Shown here one piece after another: positions 46,311 through 56,605 of a stretch of DNA of 64,000 bases. Source of the DNA: Angiostrongylus vasorum (taxonomy: Eukaryota > Nematoda > Chromadorea > Rhabditida > Metastrongylidae); contig JADANN010000468.1 in the NCBI GenBank assembly GCA_018806985.1, forward strand, positions 434,001-498,000. The letters run 5' to 3'. A model generated the notes under the pieces. The model had not been told where the DNA came from and ran no database searches. It saw only the letters and a program-made list of their open reading frames with translations. Position 1 is the first letter of the stretch. Each line of letters opens with the position of its first letter. The position numbers and the translations under genes were made by a program.

Positions 46311-46720
46311 AGTTTAACGAATAGCAGACTCAAATTGGTAACTAGCACTTATTTGTTAATCATTGTGCTATTTCTATCCATTCTGCTTACCCGACTAATG
46401 ACGGTGTAGAATTTTGCACTTGGAGAAAATAGTATGGCTTATGTGACTTATTTCTGTTTATAGCTTTAGCCCGACTTGGAAAAAACAGTTCCCCAATAAG
46501 CATTGCGTGAAAAATGTATAAAATCGATCGTCTTTTTGAAGTATCTATTGCTTGAAAAGAAAAGAGAAAGACTTTTCGACCAACATAGTTGATAGTGCAA
46601 TGCGTTCTTTCGTTGCTCTTCTTCTTGAAAAGACAACGCGAGCGGCGAAATCTGAACAGAAGTGATCCAAATGTCGCCAACTTTTATTTGCTGCCTAATA
46701 ATTTTTTAATCCTAATAATT
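46311..46720. other. No gene recognised
   Basis: A 97-codon minus ORF (46387-46680) without recognised domains. Confidence 0.4.
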
Positions 46721-46830
46721 AAAAGGTGTGGTGGTGAACGCGTTAGCCTCCGAAAAGGATAATAGCGCGTTCCGGTGCCCATCGCAGACACCTACGGTCC
46801 GGAATTTTGCAAATATCTCAGCGACATTAT
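46721..46830 (+). repeat. Family C half-copy
   Basis: Right-arm orientation: 'gtggtggtgaacgcgttagc', 'ggataatagcgcgttccgg', 'gaattttgcaaatatctcag'. Tail truncated. Confidence 0.85.
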
Positions 46831-47694
46831 TCTTTCTTACTTCATAACCAGTAACAATAACTTCATGAATCGGATGCAGTAGACTAGATGCTTGTGACTA
46901 CGTGGACGTGATACCAAAACATTTGGTAGTGTTTTGTTAATAGCAGTGGAATCAAAAAATAAGCACTGCTGTTTCCACTATTTGGAATTATCTAGACACA
47001 AGGGCTTATTGCTTAATTGAAGCTGAGGAAGGAAGGGTAATGCACGGTTTTTCGTTTTGGGAAGAAAGATTAGTGAAATCCTAACGCATTTTTTTCTGTT
47101 CCTCATTATTGCTTGTGTTATAGTGGTTATTGTTTTGTTTTTCAACTTGTTCATTTTTTCCATCTGCTGTGATGAGATTTCTCATGTATATCTATTAGAT
47201 GTACATCCACTATTTCCCCTTGTGTACGGATTCAGGAGCTAATTAATTGCAAGCTTGTGTGAAGCGTACCCCGTCTCGAAGAAAGAGGACTATAAATGAC
47301 CATGTACTTGCTCTGAGATACAGGTCTGTAGGTGAAGTTGAGTGTGTGTTTGTATGCGTATACGCAGACTCGACCAAAAAATGAGCAACTAAGTGACTGA
47401 TAGTCGGTCCGCACTCACGTCCAACAAGTATGTCCCACCTATAGTCAGCGAGAACACAAGTTGCTTACTAGCAAATCCTGCTACATGGCACGAAACGAAA
47501 GCACTAGCAATAAAAGGCTTCACATAGAAAGAGTGAAGCGCTTGTTCTTCGTCGAACTAGCTTCGTCCTCCGAACACCCACTAACTAATTGACAGTTTAC
47601 GTGCGAAAAAAGTAAATCGAAGCATATGGCTATTCATTTGAAACATATTATGTAGCTAGACATCTATTTGATAATTTAATAGCGATAGGCAAAT
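46831..47694. other. No gene recognised
   Basis: ORFs of 60-62 codons only; nothing supported. Confidence 0.5.
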
Positions 47695-47830
47695 TTATTG
47701 TGTAGTGTAGTAATTAGAGATTCTCTGCAAGATACGTGTGTTCGCTGGCTGGATCCCACGCTCCAGCTCCACCGAAGCTTCCGTCTGTCCGCGGTCGGAA
47801 AATTGGAACCGTGCTACATTACTAAATCGA
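47695..47830 (+). repeat. Diverged family A SINE head
   Basis: Keeps 'ctggctggatcccacgctcc' (B box region) and 'cgcggtcggaaaattggaac', in family A order. The second half is missing. Confidence 0.6.
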
Positions 47831-48595
47831 CTTTCATTCGATCTTTCAAGCACACTCTACTTTCTAACTACTTTCTACAACTGGGAAGCAACAGTAGGTT
47901 ACACTAGTTAGGTTAGTAGGGGTTTTTCGTAATAATAGGACAGCAGTTAGCACTTTCGGCAGCACAGTAGGAGTAACTATCACGTGTCAGATATTCTGGT
48001 CGATATCAGTTATATTTTGATTGTTGGCGAATACTACAGATACATCCTGGCAGACGTTCACCAATGCTTATATTAATCGTTCAATACTCCAAAAGCACTG
48101 CTTGTGGATTTGTGAAAAAACTCATGGATTACGGTATGACACCTCCCTCTAATCACATTGAAATAACTCCTGAGATCATTATCAAAAATATATGAAATTA
48201 ATTGAATGGAGAACTATGCACATAATTACGACCTCAATTACCGTATCCATTATCTGCCTATCGAAATCTAGCAAATTGATATTCTGTTCAGTGAATCATT
48301 CTGCAAATTTATTGGATTCTATTGTGTACATTTCAACGGATGGATTTCTTCTCATCGAAAATATTGCCAATCATTCTTCGTTGATGACTTCTTCAGGTGG
48401 GAATCCAGCTACAGCTCAACTTGGAGAATGACGGATTCTGGAAAGCTTTGTTGTTCTTTAGAGAATATAACATTCATGCTCCCATCCGTTATACCGAATG
48501 AAAGAAAACACCTCCCCGTTGACAAATTGTGGAGCCTCGCTGCTGTAATCACACACGTTACAACTATTAAAGTTCTTTGAGCTTCCGTTCAAAAA
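47831..48595. other. No gene recognised
   Basis: A 79-codon ORF (48192-48431) of unknown type; otherwise AT-rich. Confidence 0.45.
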
Positions 48596-49345
48596 CTGTC
48601 GTGCCTCGTTTTCTTTTTTTCAGCAATCGCGAGGTTGCTATACAGCATACGTTTGCTTCTGCATAAAAAACACAGAACAGGCTGATGTTCCAGCAGTACT
48701 GCCTTCTTCAGGGCCTGGGAAGGCATGTTGATTTGCAATTAACTAAACCAAACACTTCAATAACACAAACAGAAAGATGAGACTCTATATGGTAATCATA
48801 TGCTCAACAGCTTCTCGAAAAAACCTACCGTTTTTACGTGCCTTCCACTGAGGAAGAACACGTGCCCCGAAATTACGAGTCGGTACACCCTTCCAAAGGG
48901 CGCGTGTGGCGCAGTGGTCGAAAGCGTCCCCATGACACACACGTGGAATCGATCTCCGCGCCCATGACCCACCAAGTCTTCCATGCCTCCGGGGTTAGAA
49001 AATTGGTACCAGAGTTGTCTGAAGGATAGCACCACTGGCTCGATACATCGGTAGGCCACCACGAGTCATTGTAAAGGCCAGTTATGCATTCAATCACCTC
49101 TAACGATACTTAATGAAGTCGAATGCATAGCGCAGTCCTCAGTGATTGATCAACGCCGAGAGCTTTTATACTTTTTCATACCCTTCCAGGCTCTGAAGAA
49201 GGCGATACTGCCGAAACCTCAGCTACCGTTGTGTTGTATGTGTTTTTTGTACGGAAGTAAACATATGCTGTATACAACCTCGCGATTGCTGAAAAAGAGA
49301 AACGACTCGTTTATAATCCAATGCAGAGGTTAACATAAACTCGAT
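48596..49345. repeat. Inverted pair of Penelope-type terminal repeats with SINE insert
   Basis: The minus copy at 48596-48720 ('cagcaatcgcgaggttgct', 'actgccttcttcagggcctg') faces the plus copy at 49184-49345 ('ttccaggctctgaagaaggc', 'aacctcgcgattgctgaaa'). The plus copy has a hammerhead-like core at 49187-49226: CAGGCT, CTGAAGA, GGC..GCC, GAAAC, then CTC instead of GTC. The sequence 48834-48860 matches the complement of 19318-19344, so the pair here and at 19131 share one structure. Confidence 0.8.
48893..49183 (+). repeat. Family A SINE inside the inverted pair
   Basis: Full-length and the best tRNA-like head of the family: A box 'gtgtggcgcagtggtcg', B box 'gtggaatcgatctccgcgc'. Ends 'gattgatcaacgccgagagc'. 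Confidence 0.93.
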
Positions 49346-49734
49346 CCTGAGAAACGTCGTTTGTGTTTAAAAGGAAAGTTCAAAGAAATGTTTACACCAT
49401 CGTCGTGCTAACTAAACCGTACAAAAGATTATTTCCATATGAGGTTCCTAATAGCATGGTGTTCCTGAGTGACGTTATTAATAGTTCTTTACTGCGTCCT
49501 TCTATTTTAAAACCATAATCTTACTTTGTAAGTCCATTTCTTGAACTTAATCTAGAATTTTCTTCAGGCCTTTCACCTCTGACAGGCTGATAGTTATTGT
49601 GTGAATGAAGCAAAGATCAAAGAACTTCAGTTCTTGCGTAAAAATCCAAATATTTGACTCAGACAAAGAAAGAAATGTGTACGAGTGTGTGGTGCGTATG
49701 AGACCAGATGGTTTGACGAAGTATAAATGCGTAA

Positions 49735-49875
49735 TCGTGCGTGTGTAGGCCACATGTGTATGTACACATGTGTATAAGCTTATGTATATACACATGCACG
49801 TATATGCATGTGTATCTATACATACACATGGGTATATATGCTCATTCATGCATATATATGTATACGTGTACATAA
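49735..49875. repeat. Alternating purine-pyrimidine TG/TA tract
   Basis: About 140 bases of mixed GT, AT and AC steps ('catgtgtatgtacacatgtg'), with local dyad symmetry. Such tracts can adopt Z-DNA or cruciform forms. An ORF across it (49547-49888, minus) is a by-product. Confidence 0.8.
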
Positions 49876-50940
49876 GTGAGTAAGTCATCAGTAAAAAAAA
49901 TTAGCTCGCACTTTGGGGACACGTTTTTTTCTCCTTACTTTGCATTCATGAGACTAATCAATGAGAAAGAACTCTTTGCAGAACGAGTTCTGCTCGTCGG
50001 AATTTTACTTTGGACATTGCTATTCCTTTCACTCATCAGTGCGGTTGAATATATGTGCTTCTCAAGGCCTTGTCAGTGTTCTTTTGTGATGTAAATCACT
50101 TAATGGCATGTCTATAGTCGAATCTGAAACCTTCCTAACTTCTTCCGTAGAACAAACGAACGAAAGACTTTCACTTACACTACATTTATATTTCGAATAC
50201 ATGAATGATATCTGGTTACAAATTTCATTTAACCTTATTGTTTTAATTCTTTTTGTGAACTTTTGGTGTCGAAGTCTTCATAGGTGTCATAGAAAGACAT
50301 GAGCTAAGTTAATGAGTTAATTCAGAGTTTCGTGGCGCTGTTTTTTCTTTGTTCTCGTTTTTTTTCGTTTCCAAATCTCCTAATTTAATTCAAGACGAGG
50401 CTTTATGGTATCAGCTAATCAGAATTCGTCTAATTAGATTAGTTGTGGTTTTGGGAGGTTTTCGTGAAGGGCAGCACATCAAAAACGCGTTCTCATTGCC
50501 CCTGTTCAAGGTTTTCGTGAAGAGAAAGAAATTTTAGAAAGTCGAATTGCATCCTATTTCCTTCTATTCATTTCTAAATCACTCTTCGATTTTGATTTAC
50601 TTTGAACGAGCTCTGGAATCTTGGACGTATTCTTCTCCTAATCATCAACATTCTTTCCTTAACTATAACATGCGCCAGATGTTTGGTGGTTCAGAGCTCT
50701 AACAAACAGACGAAACGTTGTGTGTACAGAAGAATGGAAGCGAGGTGCTGTGGAATGATACATACACAAATCAAACAGACATTGATAACCAACATTTTGG
50801 GAAGTGTTGCGATTCCATCCATGGAGCCAGCAATGAAATGTACCCTAGAAAGCTTTTAGAATCATCGAGCAATTTATCACTAACAATGCTCGCATGAAAC
50901 TCTTCTCGTACGTAAAGATTTGATGAGTTTGTCTTTTTTT
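49876..50940. other. No gene recognised
   Basis: Short plus-strand ORFs (49876-50094, 50108-50302, 50602-50859) include hydrophobic segments. None has a family match, and their flanking splice sites do not join them in phase convincingly. Confidence 0.4.
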
Positions 50941-51075
50941 CTACTTATTGATGACAGTGTGCAAATACGCAGCGACGGGCGGGCATGGCACGGCCAGACT
51001 CCGAGCCCTGCACCAGCCGCCCAGCACACCATGTTTCCTCATCAGCTGGAGGTAGAGGTACAGCAAGAACCCACA

Positions 51076-51234
51076 ATGAGGCTATATTTGTTCTATACAA
51101 TGACTCTCTATCTCTTACAACTAGCTAACCTACTGTCAGCTCAATCATGTGAAAAAATTGGTGACCATTGTTACGGAGTTTTTAATGTAAATCAGTCCTT
51201 AAATCACCTACTCAGTAATTCGCTGTCCCAAGAG
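51076..51234 (+). CDS. Candidate first exon of a secreted or membrane protein
   Basis: A 53-codon stretch opens with a convincing signal peptide (about 1-22, 'LYLFYTMTLYLLQLANLLSA') followed by a Cys-bearing segment ('QSCEKIGDHCYGVFNVNQ') with a possible N-glycosylation site (Asn-Gln-Ser). It ends at a clean CAAGAG|GTAAGC donor in phase 0. The open frame extends upstream to 50920 through an unusually GC-rich stretch (50955-51075) that could be 5' leader or extra N-terminus; another ATG is at 51030. I cannot name the family, and no downstream exon is recognisable in the window, so either the intron is very long or the exon is orphaned. Confidence 0.45.
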
Positions 51235-51235
51235 G

Positions 51236-51510
51236 TAAGCACACATGAGTTTGTTAAAGAGTGTACTTTATTCACAAAAGTTGATGTTTCGGCAGATTTC
51301 GCCTCCTTAAGAGCCTAGAAAGCCTAAGGTGATTGTAATCCAGTCAGCCGAATACCTCCATAAACCCAACAGAAAATCTATGAAACCTAGATTTTTTTGA
51401 CCGCGTTGGAAAGAAAATAGCTTTTTCACACACCTACCGCTTTCTATTACTCTTCCACTGAGTGTGTCGAGATTAATAGAAAGTTGGTCTGGGAATCATC
51501 TAGTCAGTGC
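51236..51510 (-). repeat. Penelope-type terminal repeat fragments, opposed
   Basis: Minus copy: the complement of 51276-51325 reads AGGCTCTTAAGGAGGCG, then AAATCTGCC, GAAACATCAAC, a decayed hammerhead-like core. A plus-oriented tail ('cgagattaatagaaagttgg') is at about 51468. It starts right after the donor of the candidate exon at 51076. Confidence 0.65.
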
Positions 51511-51527
51511 TTTTTTATCCTTGAAGC

Positions 51528-51660
51528 ACAAATCTGATGTTAACTTGCCAATCCCGAAGAGATGGTAGGCTTGATTTGCCAGGAGCAGATGATCGAATCA
51601 ACGATCATGTTCATATTTCAGCACACCTCTGACCATTGCGCTAAACTCTTCCCCAAGGAC
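51528..51660 (-). repeat. Family A SINE head fragment
   Basis: Minus-strand: 'taacttgccaatcccgaag', 'gagcagatgatcgaatcaac' (B-box side), 'cctctgaccattgcgctaaa' (A-box side). Confidence 0.7.
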
Positions 51661-52408
51661 TGTTAAAAAGAATGAATGTACGACTTTCTCAACGACCGTA
51701 ATGTAGATATATATCGTTGCACAGTGAACAAAGAGGAAAAGGTAGTAAAACACAAAGGCCAAAAGCAATAGTGTTGAAACATCTGTGAGTCGAGTGAAAC
51801 CATAAGAACTAAATGGACATTTGACAATTTTCTCTGTTTCTCTCTGAAAGACAGCGATTTCGTGAGGTAATCGTAGTTCAACAAAGTACTCGTCATAGAG
51901 CATTGTGTGTGAAGTCTTGACCATGGATCTTGCAGTTCTTCAACTACGATTTTACTCTTTATCCTGATCTGAAATCAACCTGTAAGAGATGAGCTGGTTA
52001 CATTGGTGCCCGCGATAACTATAAAAGTGCCAGAAATAGGACCATTTACCGAACTATTTAGTGTATTTCTGAATAGGAATCAGTTCCTATTGAGACCCCC
52101 ATAACGCCATCTCAATGACGTTTTGTTAACGTTCTGATAAGCTTTAAAAAAAATACTTCCGATTCTATTTTTTGGTCCTAATACGTCGAAAAGCTGAATT
52201 TAACATAACCCTCTGTCATTGTCTAAAAAGCTGATCTACGAAAAGTACAGAAGACTTTCGGCTTTACGTTCCATGCAAGAACTGAATGATTGCGACATTT
52301 TTTTCTACGCAGTCGTCAGATATGAAGTAGAGAGTAAGGTGAGAGCATCATTCAACCTCTGTGTAGCACTCTGCGTTCAGTGGCAAAACGCTGCGTTACG
52401 TCGTCGAC
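51661..52408. other. No gene recognised
   Basis: A minus-strand ORF (51598-51924) partly lies in the SINE. A 93-codon plus ORF (52219-52500) runs into the tandem repeat. Neither is supported. Confidence 0.4.
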
Positions 52409-52642
52409 GTCGTCGTCTTCACTCATCCTCAACCTCTGCAATGCACGACGTCCATCGTAGCCCCTCAGTCCTCAACGACGATGACAAGTCCAGAGGTTGA
52501 GGAAGAGTCGAGAGGGTCGAGGGTCGTCGCCTTCATTCGTCCTCAAAACCTCTTAAATGCACGATGTCCATCGTAGCCCTGTCCCTCAGTTAGCGACGAC
52601 GACCACATTCCCAGAGATTGAGCGAGAGTCGAGAGGGTCGAG
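52409..52642. repeat. GC-rich tandem duplication, about 114-120 bp unit
   Basis: Two direct copies start with 'gtcgtcgtcttcactcatcc' (52409) and 'gtcgtcgccttcattcgtcc' (52523); both contain 'tccatcgtagccc' and end 'gagagggtcgag'. CGTCGT/CGACGA triplets give strong local strand asymmetry. It is much richer in CpG than the surroundings. Confidence 0.85.
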
Positions 52643-53431
52643 GGGGGAGCGGGATTGAAGGAGACTGAGGAGGGCAGTTGCTCAACATCGGCTCGTCGCC
52701 ATTTTCATGTGTACTCAGCAGTTCGTCTCCTCGTCTCATTGGCGAACACCATTTGCACACCAGACGCGCATATCTCTCACTCTATCATCCCTTCCTCTCT
52801 CTGCAACGAACCGCTAGGGCAAATGGACTTGTGTGCAGTTTTGACGAACGTGTGCTGTTTTTCTGAATCGAGTTGCTATGTCTGACAAAAACGTTTCCGA
52901 TTTGAACTATTATTTCCCAATATTTCAAGGAAGCTTATCAAAAAGAAGATCACATATTATTTCGCAAGTTTTTACTGTTTAGCTTTACTGCATGGGAAAC
53001 TGAGACAGCTTTTATGACCCGGCGTCAGCTGAACACATTACATCCATTCTCCTGTCAACGAGACGGTGAAACGAACCATAAAAAGCAGTTGGATGTTGCT
53101 ATTTATAGCTCACACTTTAGACCCTTATTTCTGGTGGCATTGTGTTCTTCCGTTGTTATACTTATCCTTGTCAGAGCTTAAAAAATTACAGTGAGTCACC
53201 ACTTTCCGCGAATGACTTCTATCCAAATCCTTTTGTGCTCTGCTCCAGAAGTTGCTTTTCTTTCATCTTAGCCGTAAACCAAAATGATTCATGTTCCCTT
53301 TTTATTCTTTCGAACACTCTGGGCGAAAACTTCTAGTGGTTGTTATCTTTTTTTGCAGTTCCTCCAGGTTTTTTTCCTTCGTCTTCGAATCCTCAAAAGA
53401 TATTACTAGTAATGGTGATAGTAGTAATAGA
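52643..53431. other. No gene recognised
   Basis: Pyrimidine-rich region with ORFs of 62-76 codons (52655-52885); could be a promoter or leader given its CpG content, but no exon was identified. Confidence 0.35.
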
Positions 53432-53820
53432 TCCTCCCAAAGATTTACCGCCTCATCGTGGCTGGGAGGTGTTCCTGGATGTCGGGCTGCGATGTACGGC
53501 GGCGGATTCGTTCCCACTGCAGGGTCTCCCACGCTGAGAAATAGGCTGGCGTTTCCATTTGGAAGCCCAGCTAAGAGTAAACGAGTGCCAGAATCCACCA
53601 CGGTGCTAGTATGAAACTAGTCGCGTGGTGACAAATCTCCTTCTGATCCACAAAGGCCGGTGACTGCCTGTGGTGGTGAAGACGTGGGGCGGCCAAGGTG
53701 ACCTATGGATTCCAGGGAACCACAATGGCTAGACTAGCAAAGCTCCGAAAAAACGGAAATTATACTGGGGCCCGCACAACCAGTGAAGACGGCCAATCGA
53801 AGTATCCAAGTATTAGTAAT
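53432..53820 (+). repeat. Family B repeat, full length
   Basis: Plus-strand copy, 'cctcccaaagatttaccgcc' to 'cagtgaagacggccaatcga'. Internal ORFs of 65-107 codons are repeat-derived. Confidence 0.92.
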
Positions 53821-54129
53821 AAATAGTGACAATAGCTAATGATAACTAGTAATGATAGTGAATAATTACAATAATGATGACAGCAGCAATAATAACAACA
53901 ACAAAAATGATAATAACAGTAGTAATGGCATATCGTTTAACATGTCTACACAATTCCGCATTATGAATTCCAGTGTGAAGAATACCGAAAAATGACGAGA
54001 AGGGGAAAAATGTGCTACATTTTACATTTATTTATTTTTATTTATACATTTACATCTACGTAGTTTTACTTCTCCTTTTTAGCAAATGCCACAGTTTTGG
54101 GATTCCTCTCTAGCTGAAGTTCGGTTGAA
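53821..54129. repeat. AAT/AAC low-complexity region
   Basis: Irregular runs of 'taat', 'gat' and 'aac' (about 53800-53935), then T-rich 'tttatttattttta' (about 54027). No gene. Confidence 0.7.
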
Positions 54130-54340
54130 GTAGTACTATGCGAAACCAGGCACAATGACGCTGAGATATTTGTAAAACTCCAGTCGGCAGGTGCCTGCAA
54201 TGGGGATCGAACACGCTATTACCCTTTCCAGATAGGGTAATAGCGTGTTCGATCCCGACCGCAGGCACCTGCCGACCGGAGTTTTGCAAATATCTCAGCA
54301 TCGTTGTTGTTGATTTCGCATAGTACCCTGCCGTGAAAAT
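54130..54340. repeat. Near-perfect family C palindrome
   Basis: Two family C arms of about 95 bp meet with almost no spacer. The centre is near 54229 ('ttaccctttccagatagggt'). Arm pairs include 'aggtgcctgcaatggggatc' with its complement at about 54261-54276, and 'actatgcgaaa' (54134) with 'tttcgcatagt' (54313). The spacer present in other family C pairs is deleted here. Confidence 0.92.
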
Positions 54341-56159
54341 TGTGCTAACCGGTAAATAAACAAGTTAACGTTGAAGTGATATTGCTTTAACTTGTTTTTT
54401 TTACAAATTCAATGACTAAAAAATCCCCAAATAAAAGCGCTAAAACGGCTGAGTCTACTATTTGTGTATGCTTGTGCGAACTCGTATCAACTTAGCAACA
54501 AAATATTGATCATCTACTCCGAAGTTAAATAAAAATCAGTTTTGAATGAGGAGCTCATCTCTACCTAAGAACACTGCATCATGTGGGATGTACATAGGTG
54601 ACACGATTTTACAGGATACCCTCTTCGTCGCCAGTTTGTTCAGGATTCGTGTAAGATTGGTCAATAAGGATGCAGCTCTGTGCGGGTATTTCCATACGAT
54701 CAGCCCTCATCGAGTCGTATATCGGGTCGATAAGAGATGACCATTATTAGTCTCTACTTTCCTGCCATTCTGTTGTTCCTCCATGAACACAATTCCAGCT
54801 TAGTTCCAAAAAAAGGGAGTAAAAACAAAGTTAGGAATCACCGAAACGTCAGCCAGCCAGCACTGTAGTGAGGGAAATCTTCCCGTTATCTACCTCAGGT
54901 TCTCTCATCAAGAAAACAGTGTAGAATTAAAGACCTTCATGGACAGTTAAGCCCAATTTTCCCACTTGAATCCCTTGGCAGAGAAGGTTGACGATTGAGA
55001 ACTTGCGTTTTTTTAAACATTTACTTATTGAAGTGTTTTTTTATCTTTGCGCTGCAAATTTCGTTATTGCATTGAGCTGGTGGTTTGGACTAAAGTACAT
55101 AACATACGACTGAAGGGGCACTTTTTTTGTTTACAAATGAGTCATCAGTGAATTTTAAAACGTTGCGAAGAGTACTGATGTCGGAGGTCGTATTGCCAAG
55201 TGTCGTGACAAGGCAGAATTTTCCATGATTTCGAAGTTTGGTCCTTGTGAATTCCATACAATTCATAGCGTTGTTTGTGAATACACAGTCCCATTGAATG
55301 ATTTCATGACAATAGACGAGAACGAGCTTTCTTAGATGGACATCTGGCCATTGTCACTTTTGTCTTATGAATTTCCTGCAGACGTACACGGATGGACGGA
55401 CGGACATCTCTACGATGTTTGAGTGGCCGTCGTTTTCGCGCCAAAAACAACACCTGGATGGACCTTAGTGCGCGCGTCTGACCCGATCATATTATGGCCC
55501 ACTTGATTGACGCGGAACCATTTAGCTATTCGCCCTAGCAAGTTTGAGTGTTTTAAGTCGTCCTTGGTTCCTAACCAGCTCCCATATTCGTTTTTTTGAT
55601 CAACATTTCGTATGTAAACATTAGTAATCAGTACTTTCTCTGATTATTAAGCTAACACGAAGCTGATAGAGATGTTTATTCGGGTAACGTCTCGACGTCT
55701 TCATCTTGCTCAGAGCCGATGACCTGAGTCAATGCTCCACAGTCGTTCGTCTTATCGATGTGGTGTCTTCGTCTTCGTAAATTTCTATAATGTATTTTTC
55801 GTAAAATGGACAAGATCCAAATTCACAGCGTTCCCTCTTCTGCTCTTAAGAGCGTATTTCCGCACAGGTTTATCGTTCCTCCAGCGTAGACGATGCACTT
55901 TAAATGTGTACTTTTCGCAAATTTTTCGTAGAGTTCGTCACATCGTTTCGTGGCAGCGACTGTACTATCCGGACGACACCAGTGTTTTTCCTTTTCATTT
56001 CATCTACAAGTCATTGTTTCGAACAGATCACGGGAAGCCTGGGATTTGCATATGATCCCAGCCCGTTTGCTGTCCCTCTCAGTCCCATTGTACTGTTGCC
56101 TGATAGCTGTAAAAACATGATTTCCATTGTAAATCGTACTCGATTACTGAGAAATGACT
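54341..56159. other. No gene recognised; one Penelope-type fragment
   Basis: A minus-oriented terminal-repeat fragment at about 55640-55735 (complement: GGCTCTGAGCAAGATGAAG, GTCGAGACGTTACCCG, then TTCGTGTTAGCTTAATAATC). A 107-codon Arg/Phe-rich ORF (55732-56055) has no family. Confidence 0.5.
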
Positions 56160-56285
56160 GAGAGGAAGACAAAGCGAAAGCCTCAGTTGTGCAGCGGGTA
56201 ACATGTGAGCCCTCGGAAAGGGTACTCACGGGTTTGGATCTGGCCTGGGGTATTAATTCTGCAAATGCATCATTTGTGGTTGCAT
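56160..56285 (+). repeat. Family C half-copy
   Basis: tRNA-like head 'agttgtgcagcgggtaacat', B-box-like 'cacgggtttggatctggcc' and a short tail 'ctgcaaatgcatcatttgt'. Confidence 0.8.
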
Positions 56286-56314
56286 TTCATGAAGAGGAAA
56301 TCCTATAGATATCT

Positions 56315-56605
56315 AGGGTGCGTGTAGAGCCGTAGTTAGAAGTACGCTGCAACACACATGTGATCGTTGGGTCGATTCTTCCACGTCTCGGGTTCGCCAA
56401 GTCTGCCATTCTGCTGGTATCGGCAAAGTAGTACCAGACCTATCTGGGAAGAATAGCAACACTGACTTGACACATCGCTGGATTACTGCAAGTTTGCATA
56501 TATGGGCCAGATTTGCATCCAATCGCCTCTACGATGCTGTGAATTGAGTCGAATGCATGGCGCACCCTTCAGGAATTGATCAACGTCAAAAGCGTTATGT
56601 TATCC
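56315..56605 (+). repeat. Family A SINE, full length, diverged
   Basis: Plus-strand: A-box region 'gtgtagagccgtagttagaa', B-box region 'gttgggtcgattcttccac', body and 3' end 'gaattgatcaacgtcaaaag' with 'ttatccttctatc'. Confidence 0.9.

Noticed and set aside
49735..49875. Telomere-like or CRISPR-like repeat
   Set aside because: The tract has no fixed unit or spacer pattern; it is simple TG/TA alternation. No CRISPR array is present anywhere in the window.
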